This document shows, one piece after another, positions 1-5,833 of a stretch of 6,416 bases of DNA (within the stretch, counting starts at the first letter, position 1; every line of letters begins with the position of its first letter). Location: positions 1-6,416 of the forward strand of contig DATILL010000046.1 in the NCBI GenBank assembly GCA_035476575.1, given 5' to 3'. The notes under the pieces are model-generated. The model ran no database searches, was not told the origin of the DNA, and saw only the letters and a list, made by a program, of their open reading frames with translations. A program made the translations under genes and the position numbers. This stretch comes from DATILL01 sp035476575 (GTDB lineage Bacteria; Actinomycetota; Actinomycetes; Mycobacteriales; JACQDL01).

Positions 1-140
1 GGCCGTCCTCGGCCCTCACCCCGACCGGCGTCACCCGCACCCAGGAGGAGGACGGCTGCATCTACGTCCTTCCAATGGCGGTCCCGCTGGACCTGTCCGG
101 CGAGCTCACCTGCGACTGGCGCGACGGCGACCTCTGGTAG
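1..140 (+). CDS. aac(2'): Aminoglycoside 2'-N-acetyltransferase, C-terminal end (partial)
   Basis: The last 45 codons (first full codon at position 3) and a TAG stop of a gene that begins left of the window. The protein would acetylate the 2'-amino group of aminoglycosides such as gentamicin and tobramycin with acetyl-CoA, in the cytoplasm. The tail contains TPTGVTRT, then an acidic turn, YVLPM, and the ending GELTCDWRDGDLW. From memory this matches the C-terminus of mycobacterial AAC(2')-Ic, which has APTGPTRT, an acidic turn, FVLPI and ends in CDWRAGDVW, with equal length over this stretch. Third codon positions are almost all G or C. The GNAT acetyl-CoA-binding part is not in the window. 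It runs towards the minus-strand peptide and isomerase genes. A second aac(2') start lies at the right edge of the window. Family assignment is fairly firm; substrate range cannot be read from this piece. Confidence 0.85.
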   Translation, partial: PSSALTPTGVTRTQEEDGCIYVLPMAVPLDLSGELTCDWRDGDLW

Positions 141-221
141 CACTCCGCATATCGCGCCACCATGACGTGCGTTGCCGGCAGGTCTTCAACGGCGTCCTGG
201 ACCCACAGGCAGGCCACCTGG

Positions 222-323
222 CTACGACGCGAGCACGGCCAGCACCAGCCCGGCGAGCAGGCCGAGGGCGAAGCAGGCGAGCGCGAACTTGACGGCGAAG
301 GGGACCGACAGGAGCAGTTTCAC
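222..323 (-). CDS. 33-residue single-span membrane peptide
   Basis: A short frame begins with GTG at 323 and ends with TAG at 222. The peptide has a basic N-terminus (VKLLLSVPFAVKF) followed by an unbroken hydrophobic stretch rich in Leu, Ala, Gly and Val to the end, so one membrane helix is expected. All codons but one (AAA) end in G or C, which is strong coding evidence for so short a frame. It starts 30 bases after the stop of the sugar phosphate isomerase, in the same reading frame, and is probably cotranscribed with it. A GGTGAG element lies close before the GTG and a GAGG 11 bases before it, so the ribosome site is only fair. I do not recognise a named family; role unknown. Possibilities are a small membrane partner of a sugar uptake system or a regulatory peptide. 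Readthrough of the isomerase TAG would fuse it as a membrane tail, but nothing shows that this occurs. Confidence 0.6.
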   Translation of the reverse strand: MKLLLSVPFAVKFALACFALGLLAGLVLAVLAS

Positions 324-353
324 ATTCTCACCCGCCTCGTCTGCGGTGGCCGG

Positions 354-1286
354 CTACTCGACGACATGGGCGGCGAGCGTGCCGCGGCCGATCTCCAGTC
401 CGTGCTTGACCTTTGCCTCGGTGCCGCTCCACACGGGATCTTCGTGCTCGATCGAGATCACGCCGTCGTAGTGGTGTTCATAGAGGGAGTCGACTAGGGC
501 CTGCCAGTCGACGTCGCCTCGGCCGGGAATGCGGTAGCGCCACCAGCCGGTGTTCCAGGGGTCGGTGCGGTCGAGGGCAATGCCGTAGATGCTGTGTTGG
601 CCGCGTCCCGGTGGGTCGATCTGGGTGTCTTTGGCTTGGACGTGGACCACCCGTCCTACGTGGCAACGCAGCACGTCGCGCAGCGCCACGACCGGGTCGA
701 TGCCCAGCCAGACCAGGTGGGACGGGTCGAAGTTCAGATAGAGCCCGAGCTCGAACATCCACTCCCACAGCTCGGGGGAGTAGGCGAGGTTGGCGGGATA
801 TCCGTCCGGGTGCCAGCCGGGCATGGGGCAGTTCTCGATCGCGAGCCGGACTCCCCGCTCACCGGCGTAGTCGACCAGCGGGGGGAGTACCTTCTTGGCC
901 TCGGCGAGGTTGTCGGCGACGGTCATGCTGGTGTCGCGACCGATGAACGTGCCGACGCAGTCGACACTCAGCAGCGCCGCGGCGTCAACGCAGGCGCGTA
1001 GATGGCCGTGGATGGCGGCGCGCCGGGTGGGATTGCCGTGCAGGTTGTTCTCGTAGTACCCGATAGCTGAAAGGGTCAAGCTGTGGTGGGCGAGCAGCTC
1101 CCGGACTCGCGCGGCCTGGGCCGGGCCGAAGTCGTCCGCGTCAAGGTGGCATGCGGTGTGCCCGCGAGACTCGGCGCGGGGCCAGGCGGCGACTTCCAAC
1201 GCCGCGAACCCCTCCTGCGCGGCCCATGCGGCAAGGGTGTCGAGGCTGAGGTGCGGCAGGCAGGCGGTGAGGAATCCGAGCTTCAT
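354..1286 (-). CDS. Sugar phosphate isomerase/epimerase (xylose isomerase-like TIM barrel)
   Basis: A cytoplasmic 310-residue enzyme of the xylose isomerase-like TIM barrel family (AP endonuclease family 2 fold), which isomerises, epimerises or dehydrates sugars and inositols using a divalent metal. Candidate metal or catalytic residues sit on the expected strands: E151 in AIENCPM, D187 and H190 in LNFDPSHL, H215 in VHVQAKD, and E280 in ISIEHED near the C-terminus. GRGDVDW (255-261) is the usual loop before the last strands. The length is normal for the family. The ATG at 1286 is chosen because GGAAGG lies 8 bases before it; a GTG three codons earlier abuts that same site. A minus-strand promoter lies about 90-120 bases upstream. 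The gene is divergent from a ROK repressor and followed by a small membrane peptide gene, which suggests control by a sugar ligand. The true substrate is not evident; myo-inositol or keto-sugar relatives are possible. Confidence 0.88.
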   Translation of the reverse strand: MKLGFLTACLPHLSLDTLAAWAAQEGFAALEVAAWPRAESRGHTACHLDADDFGPAQAARVRELLAHHSLTLSAIGYYENNLHGNPTRRAAIHGHLRACVDAAALLSVDCVGTFIGRDTSMTVADNLAEAKKVLPPLVDYAGERGVRLAIENCPMPGWHPDGYPANLAYSPELWEWMFELGLYLNFDPSHLVWLGIDPVVALRDVLRCHVGRVVHVQAKDTQIDPPGRGQHSIYGIALDRTDPWNTGWWRYRIPGRGDVDWQALVDSLYEHHYDGVISIEHEDPVWSGTEAKVKHGLEIGRGTLAAHVVE

Positions 1287-1359
1287 CGTGGGCACCTTCC
1301 GTCAGTGAGGTACGAAGGCGGAGCCAGGAACAGCGCCGCCGGTTAGGTTGCCATCGATC

Positions 1360-1393
1360 GAGAGTTCTCAGAACTCAAGGTTAAGAAACTCTC
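1360..1393. promoter_or_regulatory. Probable ROK operator: 15-bp inverted repeat plus outer arms
   Basis: GAGTTC-TCA-GAACTC (1362-1376) is a perfect inverted repeat with a 3-base centre. A longer pair of arms, GAGAGTT (1360-1366) and AACTCTC (1387-1393), encloses it. The inner repeat lies directly downstream of the -10 box of the minus-strand promoter, over the expected start site, and the right outer arm lies in its -35/-10 spacer. That is where a repressor would block transcription. The only regulator gene in sight is the divergent ROK gene, so it is the likely binder; this is inference from position and symmetry. Confidence 0.6.
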
Positions 1394-1406
1394 AATCGTC
1401 CGTCAA
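1378..1406 (-). promoter_or_regulatory. Promoter of the isomerase-peptide unit
   Basis: Read on the minus strand, TTGACG (1406-1401) and TAACCT (1383-1378) are separated by 17 bases. Both are close to the housekeeping sigma consensus, with five of six bases matching at -35 and the TAxxxT pattern at -10. Transcription would start at about 1371, inside the 15-bp inverted repeat, leaving a leader of roughly 85 bases before the isomerase ATG. This was read by eye; no start site is known. Confidence 0.6.
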
Positions 1407-1465
1407 CAGATCAACTTTGTTCGATGCACGACAAAAGTAGCGAGTCTTGGGATAGGCTGCGATCT

Positions 1466-2707
1466 ATGGCGAACTCTGCCCGTCCCAAACGAGCCATGTC
1501 GACCGGCATGGACCAGAGCGAGCTAGCGGTGCTGCGCCGACTGCTGCAGTCCGCCGCGGAACTCGGCTCGGCCACCCGTGCCGACCTCGCCCGGTCCACC
1601 GGCCTGGCCCGGTCCACGGTCTCCCAGTACGTCGACCAGCTCCAGCAACGCCGGCTGCTCGTCGAAGACCCGGGCACCCAGCCGACCGGAGGCCGGCCAG
1701 CGCATCGGCTCCGCGTCAACCCCCGGGCCGGCGTGATCCTCGCCGCCGACCTCGGCGCCACCACCGCCACCCTCGCCGCCACCGACCTCGGCGGCCAGAT
1801 CCTCGGCGAACCGCAGACCACCACCCACTTCGACATCGCCGGTGGCCCACAACGAGTCCTCGAATGGGTCGACGAGGGCTTCGCGGCCCTGCTGGGTGAG
1901 GCCAACCTGCACCCGCGTGACGTGCGTTCGGTGTCCATCGGCGTGCCCGGTCCGGTCGCACACACGACTGGAACGGTGATCCGGCCCCCGATCATGCCCG
2001 GCTGGGACGGCTACCAGATCCCCGGCTTCTTCGCGGACCGCTATGCTGCCCCGACACTCGTCGATAACGACGTCAACCTCATGGCAGTTGGCGAATACCA
2101 CTTCCGCCGCGCCACGGGCGACTTTCTCTTCGTCAAGGTCGGCACCGGCGTCGGCTGCGGCATCATCAACAACGGCAGGCTCCATCGCGGCGCTGAAGGC
2201 GCCGCTGGCGACATCGGACACATCCGAGTCCCTGACGCCAACGCACTCTGCCGCTGCGGCAACACCGGCTGCCTGGAAGCCGTCGCCAGCGGCGGGGCAC
2301 TTGCCCGCGACCTCGCCAAGTTGGGCAAACTCGTCCGCACCAGCACCGACGTCGCCCGCATCGCCCAGGATGGCGACACTGAGGCTCGCCGCGCCATCCG
2401 CGCCGCGTCCGACCACCTCGGCGAGGTCCTCGCCACCCTTGTCAGCTTCCACAACCCAGCACTGATCGTCATCGGCGGCTCACTCGCGAAGCTCGACGAG
2501 GCACTGCTCACCGGCATCCGCAGCCGCATCTATCAAAGAGCACTCCCACTGGCCACTCGCGAGCTCCGCATCGAGACCAGCAAGCTCGGCGACCGCGCCG
2601 GCGTCACCGGCGCCAGCAGCCTCGCCCGAGACCACCTGCTCTCCGTCGGCCTCGCAAGCCTGCTCACCAGCCCGCCACCCACCCCGCGCCCCTCGACGTC
2701 ACGGTGA
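1466..2707 (+). CDS. ROK-family transcriptional repressor
   Basis: A 413-residue repressor with an N-terminal winged helix and a C-terminal sugar-kinase-like domain, as in XylR/NagC-type ROK proteins. The helix-turn-helix spans about 18-70, with LARSTGLARSTVSQYVDQL at 41-59 as turn and recognition helix. The kinase-like domain opens with a phosphate-binding strand pair (DLGATTATLAATDLGG, 95-110), then IGVPGPV (158-164), VDNDVN (199-204) and the glycine-rich VGTGVGCGI (225-233). The zinc site is complete: H252 in GDIGHI and the three cysteines of CRCGNTGC (262-269). A start at 1424 would add 14 residues with poor third-position bias and no ribosome site, so ATG 1466, preceded by GGGATAGG, is preferred. 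It is divergent from the sugar phosphate isomerase and probably controls it through the inverted repeat between them, and possibly its own gene. The inducer is likely a sugar; identity unknown. The C-terminal tail after about 400 is Pro/Ser/Thr rich and probably disordered. Confidence 0.93.
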   Translation: MANSARPKRAMSTGMDQSELAVLRRLLQSAAELGSATRADLARSTGLARSTVSQYVDQLQQRRLLVEDPGTQPTGGRPAHRLRVNPRAGVILAADLGATTATLAATDLGGQILGEPQTTTHFDIAGGPQRVLEWVDEGFAALLGEANLHPRDVRSVSIGVPGPVAHTTGTVIRPPIMPGWDGYQIPGFFADRYAAPTLVDNDVNLMAVGEYHFRRATGDFLFVKVGTGVGCGIINNGRLHRGAEGAAGDIGHIRVPDANALCRCGNTGCLEAVASGGALARDLAKLGKLVRTSTDVARIAQDGDTEARRAIRAASDHLGEVLATLVSFHNPALIVIGGSLAKLDEALLTGIRSRIYQRALPLATRELRIETSKLGDRAGVTGASSLARDHLLSVGLASLLTSPPPTPRPSTSR

Positions 2708-2981
2708 CTGCCGAGTCCTGCGTCTGAGATCAGCCCGGCCTAAGTCATCCGTTGGTGGTGCGGCAATCCTCGACCAGTCGGATCGCGATGATGTTGGCTG
2801 CTGCTGGCCGAGTCGTGGCTGGCACGTCGTTGTTCACACCGCCGCGCACTCCGCACACGCCACGCAGGTCTCCCCCGGAACCCGTTCAGCATCAGCCGGC
2901 GTGACATCCACGCCCGCCACGCCGTGCACGCCCGCCGCGGAGCCGAACGGCCAGCGCCTGCGGCGACCGTCCCGCGCAACG
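2708..2981. other. Convergent intergenic region with no convincing gene
   Basis: The space between the ends of the ROK gene and the abi gene. No frame on either strand gives a recognisable protein. Two minus-strand frames look partly coding: one begins at an ATG (2985) overlapping the abi stop as ATGA and runs to 2740, very Arg/Trp rich; the other carries a Cys cluster, ETCVACAECAAV, before a stop at 2834. They occupy the same bases, so at most one can be real. A short repeat CACGCCCGCC occurs at 2909-2918 and 2927-2936. The region may be the remains of a lost gene. Confidence 0.5.
2898..2914 (-). terminator. Candidate hairpin terminator after abi
   Basis: GGCGTG and CACGCC form a perfect 6-bp stem around a 5-base loop, 68 bases beyond the abi stop on the minus strand. 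There is no T run after it, which is common in high-GC actinomycetes but leaves the call weak. Confidence 0.3.
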
Positions 2982-3659
2982 TCATGGTCGGTCCCTGACC
3001 AGTTGCCCCAGCGGTGATCTGGCCGCCACCCAGGCAGCGGCATCCGAGCAGATCCACCTGGTCAGCTCAACAGCCGCAGCAAGATCTTGGTCGAGACTCC
3101 GACGGTGGATGGGCTCATGGTGCGCGGCCCGGTTCCGCACAAACGCCAACCGCTGCAACCGCGCCTCGACCGCAGCGCGCCTGTGTCGAAGATCGCCAGC
3201 GCCGCCCGGGAAGGCCGCATGAGTCGCCGGAACCCACAACGAGGTCAGGTATCGCGAGGCGACCAAGTACCGCCAGAAACCCAACGGCAGCTCGGCAATC
3301 ACCTTGCCATGCACCTCCTGCTGCCGGCCGCGCCGGGTCGCCCGCTCCCGGGCTGCCACGACGTCGGCCGTCCCCCGCTCGTCGAGCGGTGCCGCATCGA
3401 ACCACGACCGCCCCGGCTGCCGCCGACCTACCCACTCGCGGAGTCGCTCGTCCAGGGCGTTACGAACCACCACCTCCACCAGCGCCACCGTCGTCAGTAC
3501 CCCGGCCGACGCCCGGAGGTTCCACTCGTACAACTGGAACGCCCGCTCCAGATCCTGCCCGGACGCTGCCAGGTACGACCCCAGGCGCTCAACAGTCAAC
3601 CGATCCCGGATGACCCTGTAGTCCCAACCAGGCTCCGAGGTCGCGGACCCGCTTGACAT
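2982..3659 (-). CDS. Abi_2 (AbiD/AbiF-like) family protein with a HEPN motif
   Basis: A 225-residue helical protein of the abortive-infection Abi_2 type. The N-terminal part has the family pattern RLGSYL, then FQLYEWNLRASAGV (41-54) and VEVVVRNALDERL (61-73). The core has LPLGFWRYLVASRYLTSLW (124-142) with AFPGG after it. The C-terminal RNRAAHHEPIHRR holds the RX4H motif of HEPN ribonucleases (R175, H180) and the usual HHEPI extension. Family members act as RNA-cutting toxins that stop growth after phage infection; the RNase role here is inferred from the motif. It is shorter than lactococcal AbiD/AbiF (about 300 residues or more). ATG 3659 is chosen because GGGAGG lies 8 bases before it; a GTG at 3719 would add 20 codons of poor third-position bias that pass through a strong hairpin. 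No antitoxin protein gene adjoins it, so an RNA partner or stand-alone action is possible. Confidence 0.85.
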   Translation of the reverse strand: MSSGSATSEPGWDYRVIRDRLTVERLGSYLAASGQDLERAFQLYEWNLRASAGVLTTVALVEVVVRNALDERLREWVGRRQPGRSWFDAAPLDERGTADVVAARERATRRGRQQEVHGKVIAELPLGFWRYLVASRYLTSLWVPATHAAFPGGAGDLRHRRAAVEARLQRLAFVRNRAAHHEPIHRRSLDQDLAAAVELTRWICSDAAAWVAARSPLGQLVRDRP

Positions 3660-3681
3660 CCTCGAAGCCTCCCGTACCGTT

Positions 3682-3729
3682 GCCAGGGAAGACCCCGGAA
3701 CGATCCCTGGCCCAGCCACATCGCCGGGG
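3682..3729 (-). promoter_or_regulatory. Structured leader of abi: 8-bp hairpin with possible pseudoknot
   Basis: On the transcript of the abi strand, GCCAGGGA (3711-3704) pairs perfectly with TCCCTGGC (3689-3682) around a 14-base loop. The loop contains CCGGGGT, which is complementary over 7 bases to ACCCCGG at 3730-3724, just upstream. The two helices can form together as a pseudoknot-like fold or compete as alternatives. The structure ends about 12 bases before the GGGAGG ribosome site of abi. A TATTCT (3758-3753) could be the -10 box, but no -35 box is clear. GC-rich DNA makes chance stems common, so function is uncertain. Confidence 0.4.
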
Positions 3730-3866
3730 TTTCGCCATCCCGCAAAGCACGGAGAATAGCCTCAGTCCCGGCCGGGTGCTCTGTCGCCTGCGGCTCGGCG
3801 TGGTGTGCCTCGCTGATTCCGGACAGCGGACCCAATAGGATTTTCTGTGGAAGGGAGAGTTGATTC

Positions 3867-4094
3867 GTGTCGAGGAAGCGGCTTCCTCCGCCAACGATTC
3901 GGCCCGGTCAACGTAACAAGCATTGACATCGAACGCCGGCCTGGGTGGCATCGAGACGGCGTACCAGGAATGCAGCACCTCGGCCGGCACCCGCGAACGC
4001 TTCGGACTGACCGGTCCACGACGGACAGCACGTCACCTGGTTGGACCACTCCGATGACCCGCACCGCTGGAACCTGGCCACCCGAGGCATTTGA
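3867..4094 (+). pseudogene. Decayed coding fragment, family not recognised
   Basis: Three plus-strand pieces look coding but lie in different frames. First, a GTG at 3867 preceded by GGGAG opens a peptide, MSRKRLPPPTIRPGQRN, that stops at 3926. Second, from 3932 one frame reads NAGLGGIETAYQ, then ECSTSAGTRERFGLTG, with about four fifths of codons ending in G or C. Third, from about 4014 the next frame reads HVTWLDHSDDPHRWN and LATRGI before a TGA at 4092-4094, with similar bias. A one-base shift near 4014-4020 would join the second and third pieces. I do not recognise the family. It looks like the 3' part of a lost gene; the first piece may be unrelated. Confidence 0.35.
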
Positions 4095-4149
4095 CACGGC
4101 GTGAGGGGCAAGGCGTGGCCGGGTAGCCGTGTCGCCGACGGCCGCTCCA

Positions 4150-4672
4150 TCAGGAGCCGATGGCGAGCAGGGTGCCGCTGGTGGTCCGAGGTAGAGCGGG
4201 CCGCCTCGCCCGAGCGCCGGGTCGGAGTCGACAGGGGAGCCCGCGTCGAGATCGAACAGTGGCGTACCGGTGGGCGCCGAAGCCGTACACGTGGCCGCTG
4301 ATCGTGCCGTCGGGGGCGACCGCGTTGGACACCTCGACCGTGCTGCGGCGTGGAAGCGCCAGCGCTGGACGCCCGTCTCACCTTGGTCGAGGAGGGCGAC
4401 CAGGTCGTTTCCGGACGCGGTGTAGACGGTGCCGTCGGCCGTGCCCCGCACGTCGAGCGTCCGTCCAGCGGTCCGTGCCGTCCGCTGGGTGAGTGCGTGC
4501 GGCACGCCGACGTTGGACGTGGCCAGGATGCTGCCATCCGTGCCGATCACCGGGCCAGGGGTGATGTTGCCGTCGAGCTGGCACCGCCAGCGAAGCCGAG
4601 CCGTTGTTGGTCCCGGGCCTCCTCCAGACCGAGGTGATGTTGCCGTCGAGCCGGCGCCGCCAGCGAAGCTGT
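4150..4672 (-). pseudogene. Beta-propeller (PQQ-like repeat) protein remnant
   Basis: The C-terminal part of a PQQ/BamB-like beta-propeller protein, broken by frame changes. Readable pieces on the minus strand, in order, are LRWRRRLDGNITS, LRWRCQLDGNITPGPVIG with TDGSILATSN, ADGTDRWT in another frame, LDVRGTADGTVYTASGN with DLVALL and RWRFHA, then SNAVAPDGTISGHVYGFGA after another shift, GTPLFDLDAGSPVDSDPAL after another, and finally TTSGTLLAIGS before a TGA at 4152-4150. The W-R, DGT-V/I-Y and L-ALD type motifs recur as in propeller blades. At least four shifts are needed to read through, so the gene is dead unless the assembly has errors here. The upstream end stops abruptly next to the plus-strand antitoxin gene, so the 5' part has been lost or replaced. 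Such proteins are usually secreted or membrane-anchored, but no signal peptide remains. Confidence 0.75.
4561..4669. repeat. Two 36-bp direct repeats, 73 bases apart
   Basis: 4561-4596 and 4634-4669 match at 34 of 36 positions, both starting GTGATGTTGCCGTCGAGC. On the minus strand each encodes an LRWR..LDGNIT propeller motif. The 73-base period is not a multiple of three, so the two copies are in different frames, consistent with decay after blade duplication. Confidence 0.9.
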
Positions 4673-4874
4673 GCGCGTTGTGGGCGACGGAGAGGCGATC
4701 AGGTATCGCCGCGGGCCGCGGGTTCCGCACGACGTCGTCGAGGCGATGATGGTCGCCCACGACGTCGCCCACGACGCCATGGCGGTCGCGTTGGACGCTC
4801 GCGACGGCCAGGACGTGCCCACCGGCGAGGTCAGGGCGGTGTGGGAGAAGATCAAGGTTCGCTACGGCGCATGA
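4671..4874 (+). CDS. Putative antitoxin of a RelE/ParE-type module
   Basis: A 67-residue protein whose TGA stop overlaps the start of the downstream RelE-like toxin as ATGA (4871-4874), the usual sign of translational coupling in toxin-antitoxin operons. It is acidic overall in its second half and ends EVRAVWEKIKVRYGA, resembling the toxin-binding tails of small antitoxins. I do not recognise its N-terminal domain; neither a Phd/YefM nor a ribbon-helix-helix signature is clear. The middle contains VAHDVAHD from a 12-base tandem duplication. The GTG at 4671 has no good ribosome site, and an ATG at 4746 follows GAGGCG too closely, so the start is uncertain. Upstream the frame stays open to 4638 without another clear start. 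It begins two bases beyond the propeller repeat, so its original 5' end may have been altered by the rearrangement. Role as antitoxin is inferred from position. Confidence 0.65.
   Translation: MRVVGDGEAIRYRRGPRVPHDVVEAMMVAHDVAHDAMAVALDARDGQDVPTGEVRAVWEKIKVRYGA
4752..4775 (+). repeat. 12-bp tandem duplication in the antitoxin gene
   Basis: GTCGCCCACGAC occurs twice in a row, encoding VAHDVAHD in frame. Being a multiple of three, it leaves the reading frame intact and may be a slippage event. Confidence 0.9.
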
Positions 4875-5137
4875 CCCGCACCTCGTCTGGATGCAACGAG
4901 GTGCGGCAGGCGCTGAGTCGGCTGCGGGTGGCTGGCCCGCCCGCCGCGAAGCTCGTCACCGCCGCCGTGCGCGGGCTCGCCGCGGACCCGCATCCGGAGA
5001 TCAGCAACCAACTTGGACGCTCTCGCTTCTGGCGGCTCAGGCTCGGCGAGCTGCGAGTGACGTACGAGGACGACGACGTCGGCCGTACGATCCAGGTGTA
5101 CACGGTGGGTGGGATGCCAGCCGCCCGCCGACGCTAG
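4871..5137 (+). CDS. RelE/ParE-family toxin
   Basis: An 88-residue protein with the RelE/ParE fold pattern: two helices at the N-terminal side (NEVRQALSRL at 9-18, then PAAKLVTAAVRGLAADP at 24-40), SNQLGR (45-50), then the strand FWRLRLGELRVTYE (53-66) and the C-terminal strand TIQVYTVG (73-80) with a basic tail. Relatives cut mRNA on the ribosome (RelE) or poison gyrase (ParE); the basic and aromatic residues R54/R56, R62 and Y65 fit the general pattern, but the sequence alone does not decide between the two. The ATG lies within the antitoxin stop codon, so the pair is coupled. A GC-rich hairpin follows 56 bases after the stop. The gene looks intact, with normal length and strong third-position bias. 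Confidence 0.85.
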   Translation: MTRTSSGCNEVRQALSRLRVAGPPAAKLVTAAVRGLAADPHPEISNQLGRSRFWRLRLGELRVTYEDDDVGRTIQVYTVGGMPAARRR

Positions 5138-5192
5138 GCTTATGGTCGCGTGGCCGGGCCGGGAGACCTGGTCGAGGTCGTGCCGGCCTGGA

Positions 5193-5211
5193 CCGGCCGG
5201 GTTGCGGCCGG
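5193..5211 (+). terminator. Candidate hairpin between the two toxin genes
   Basis: CCGGCC and GGCCGG pair in a 6-bp all-GC stem around a 7-base loop, 56 bases after the relE-like stop. Further GCCGGCC copies beside it (5182-5188, 5207-5213) allow alternative stems. There is no T run. It lies between convergent genes and could end transcription from both sides. Confidence 0.4.
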
Positions 5212-5413
5212 CCTGGTTGTGGGCTGGCCCGGGCAGCCGGGATGCTGCTTGTCGTGAGGTTCTTCCGGTGCCGGTCATGACGGCCGGCGGTGTGGCTGAG
5301 GGCGCCGTGGCGGTGGTGCTGACGATGGGTCGGCCGTCGCCGTTCGCGCGGGGCTTCGCCGCTGTCGGCGAGGTCGATCTGTACCGGCTGGCCGGCACGT
5401 GGCGGCTGGCTGG

Positions 5414-5833
5414 TCAGCCTGCGGACGGGGCCATTCCTGGTGCGCTGGCGGGCAGGCCGGCTTCTTGGGCGGCGGCGAGCAACCGCTTGTCGTAGGTGAC
5501 GAAGGCCGTGATCGGTTTGCCGGAGGACACAAGGTGTTCGGCGGTGGCGAGCTGGACGGCGTCCAGCGACCGCAGGTAGGGGTCTGTGTAGGCGGCGGCG
5601 GTGGCGCGAACGGCCGCGTCGATCTCGATCCGGACGAGCCGCGCCAGGGTTGCGGCCACTGCACTGAGGACGCCGGGCTCACTGCGTCGCAGCGCCCGGG
5701 GCACCTCGACCTCGACGAGGGCGGAGGCGACGAGCTGTTCGCCGGGGCGGGCGTTGAGCCAGGTGACCAGCTCGGCCGTCTCGTCTTCCTCGCGGATCAT
5801 CTTGATCAGCGCGGCGGCGTCGAGGTAGATCAC
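5414..5833 (-). CDS. vapC: VapC-type PIN-domain toxin
   Basis: A 139-residue PIN-domain ribonuclease. The expected acidic metal-binding residues are present: D5 in MIYLDAAAL, E43 in SALVEVEVPRAL, D91 in SLDAVQLATA, and D115 in VTYDKRLLAAA. Length and order match VapC toxins, which cut tRNA, rRNA or mRNA when freed from their antitoxin. The ATG at 5833 overlaps the stop of the antitoxin gene as ATGA, so the two are translated together. The C-terminus (GLPASAPGM and after) is typical of family tails. All catalytic residues are intact, so the toxin is probably active. The target RNA cannot be predicted. The 276 bases beyond its stop hold no recognisable gene. Confidence 0.92.
   Translation of the reverse strand: MIYLDAAALIKMIREEDETAELVTWLNARPGEQLVASALVEVEVPRALRRSEPGVLSAVAATLARLVRIEIDAAVRATAAAYTDPYLRSLDAVQLATAEHLVSSGKPITAFVTYDKRLLAAAQEAGLPASAPGMAPSAG

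Noticed and set aside
1523..2452. Long minus-strand open frame of 309 codons opposite the ROK gene
   Set aside because: It is the antisense of a clear ROK coding region with all motifs; its translation is Gly/Ala/Asp/Glu rich without a recognisable domain.
2690..2707. Palindrome GTCACGGTGAC at the ROK stop codon
   Set aside because: Only a one-base centre, so it cannot form a terminator hairpin, and its place inside the gene end makes an operator unlikely.
2909..2936. CACGCCCGCC repeated at 18-base spacing, considered as a repeat array
   Set aside because: Only two short GC-rich copies; chance is likely in this composition and there is no third unit.
3014..3656. Plus-strand frames of 189-199 codons opposite abi
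   Set aside because: Pro/Arg-rich translations with no motifs, lying over the well-supported abi gene.
3589..3990. Minus-strand frame of 133 codons upstream of abi
   Set aside because: Poor third-position bias and no motifs; it overlaps the abi start in another frame and crosses the leader hairpin.
5278..5495. Plus-strand frame starting MTAGGVAEGAVAVVLTMG
   Set aside because: The early codons are biased towards G/C, but there is no good ribosome site, no recognised family, and it runs into the 3' end of vapC on the other strand.
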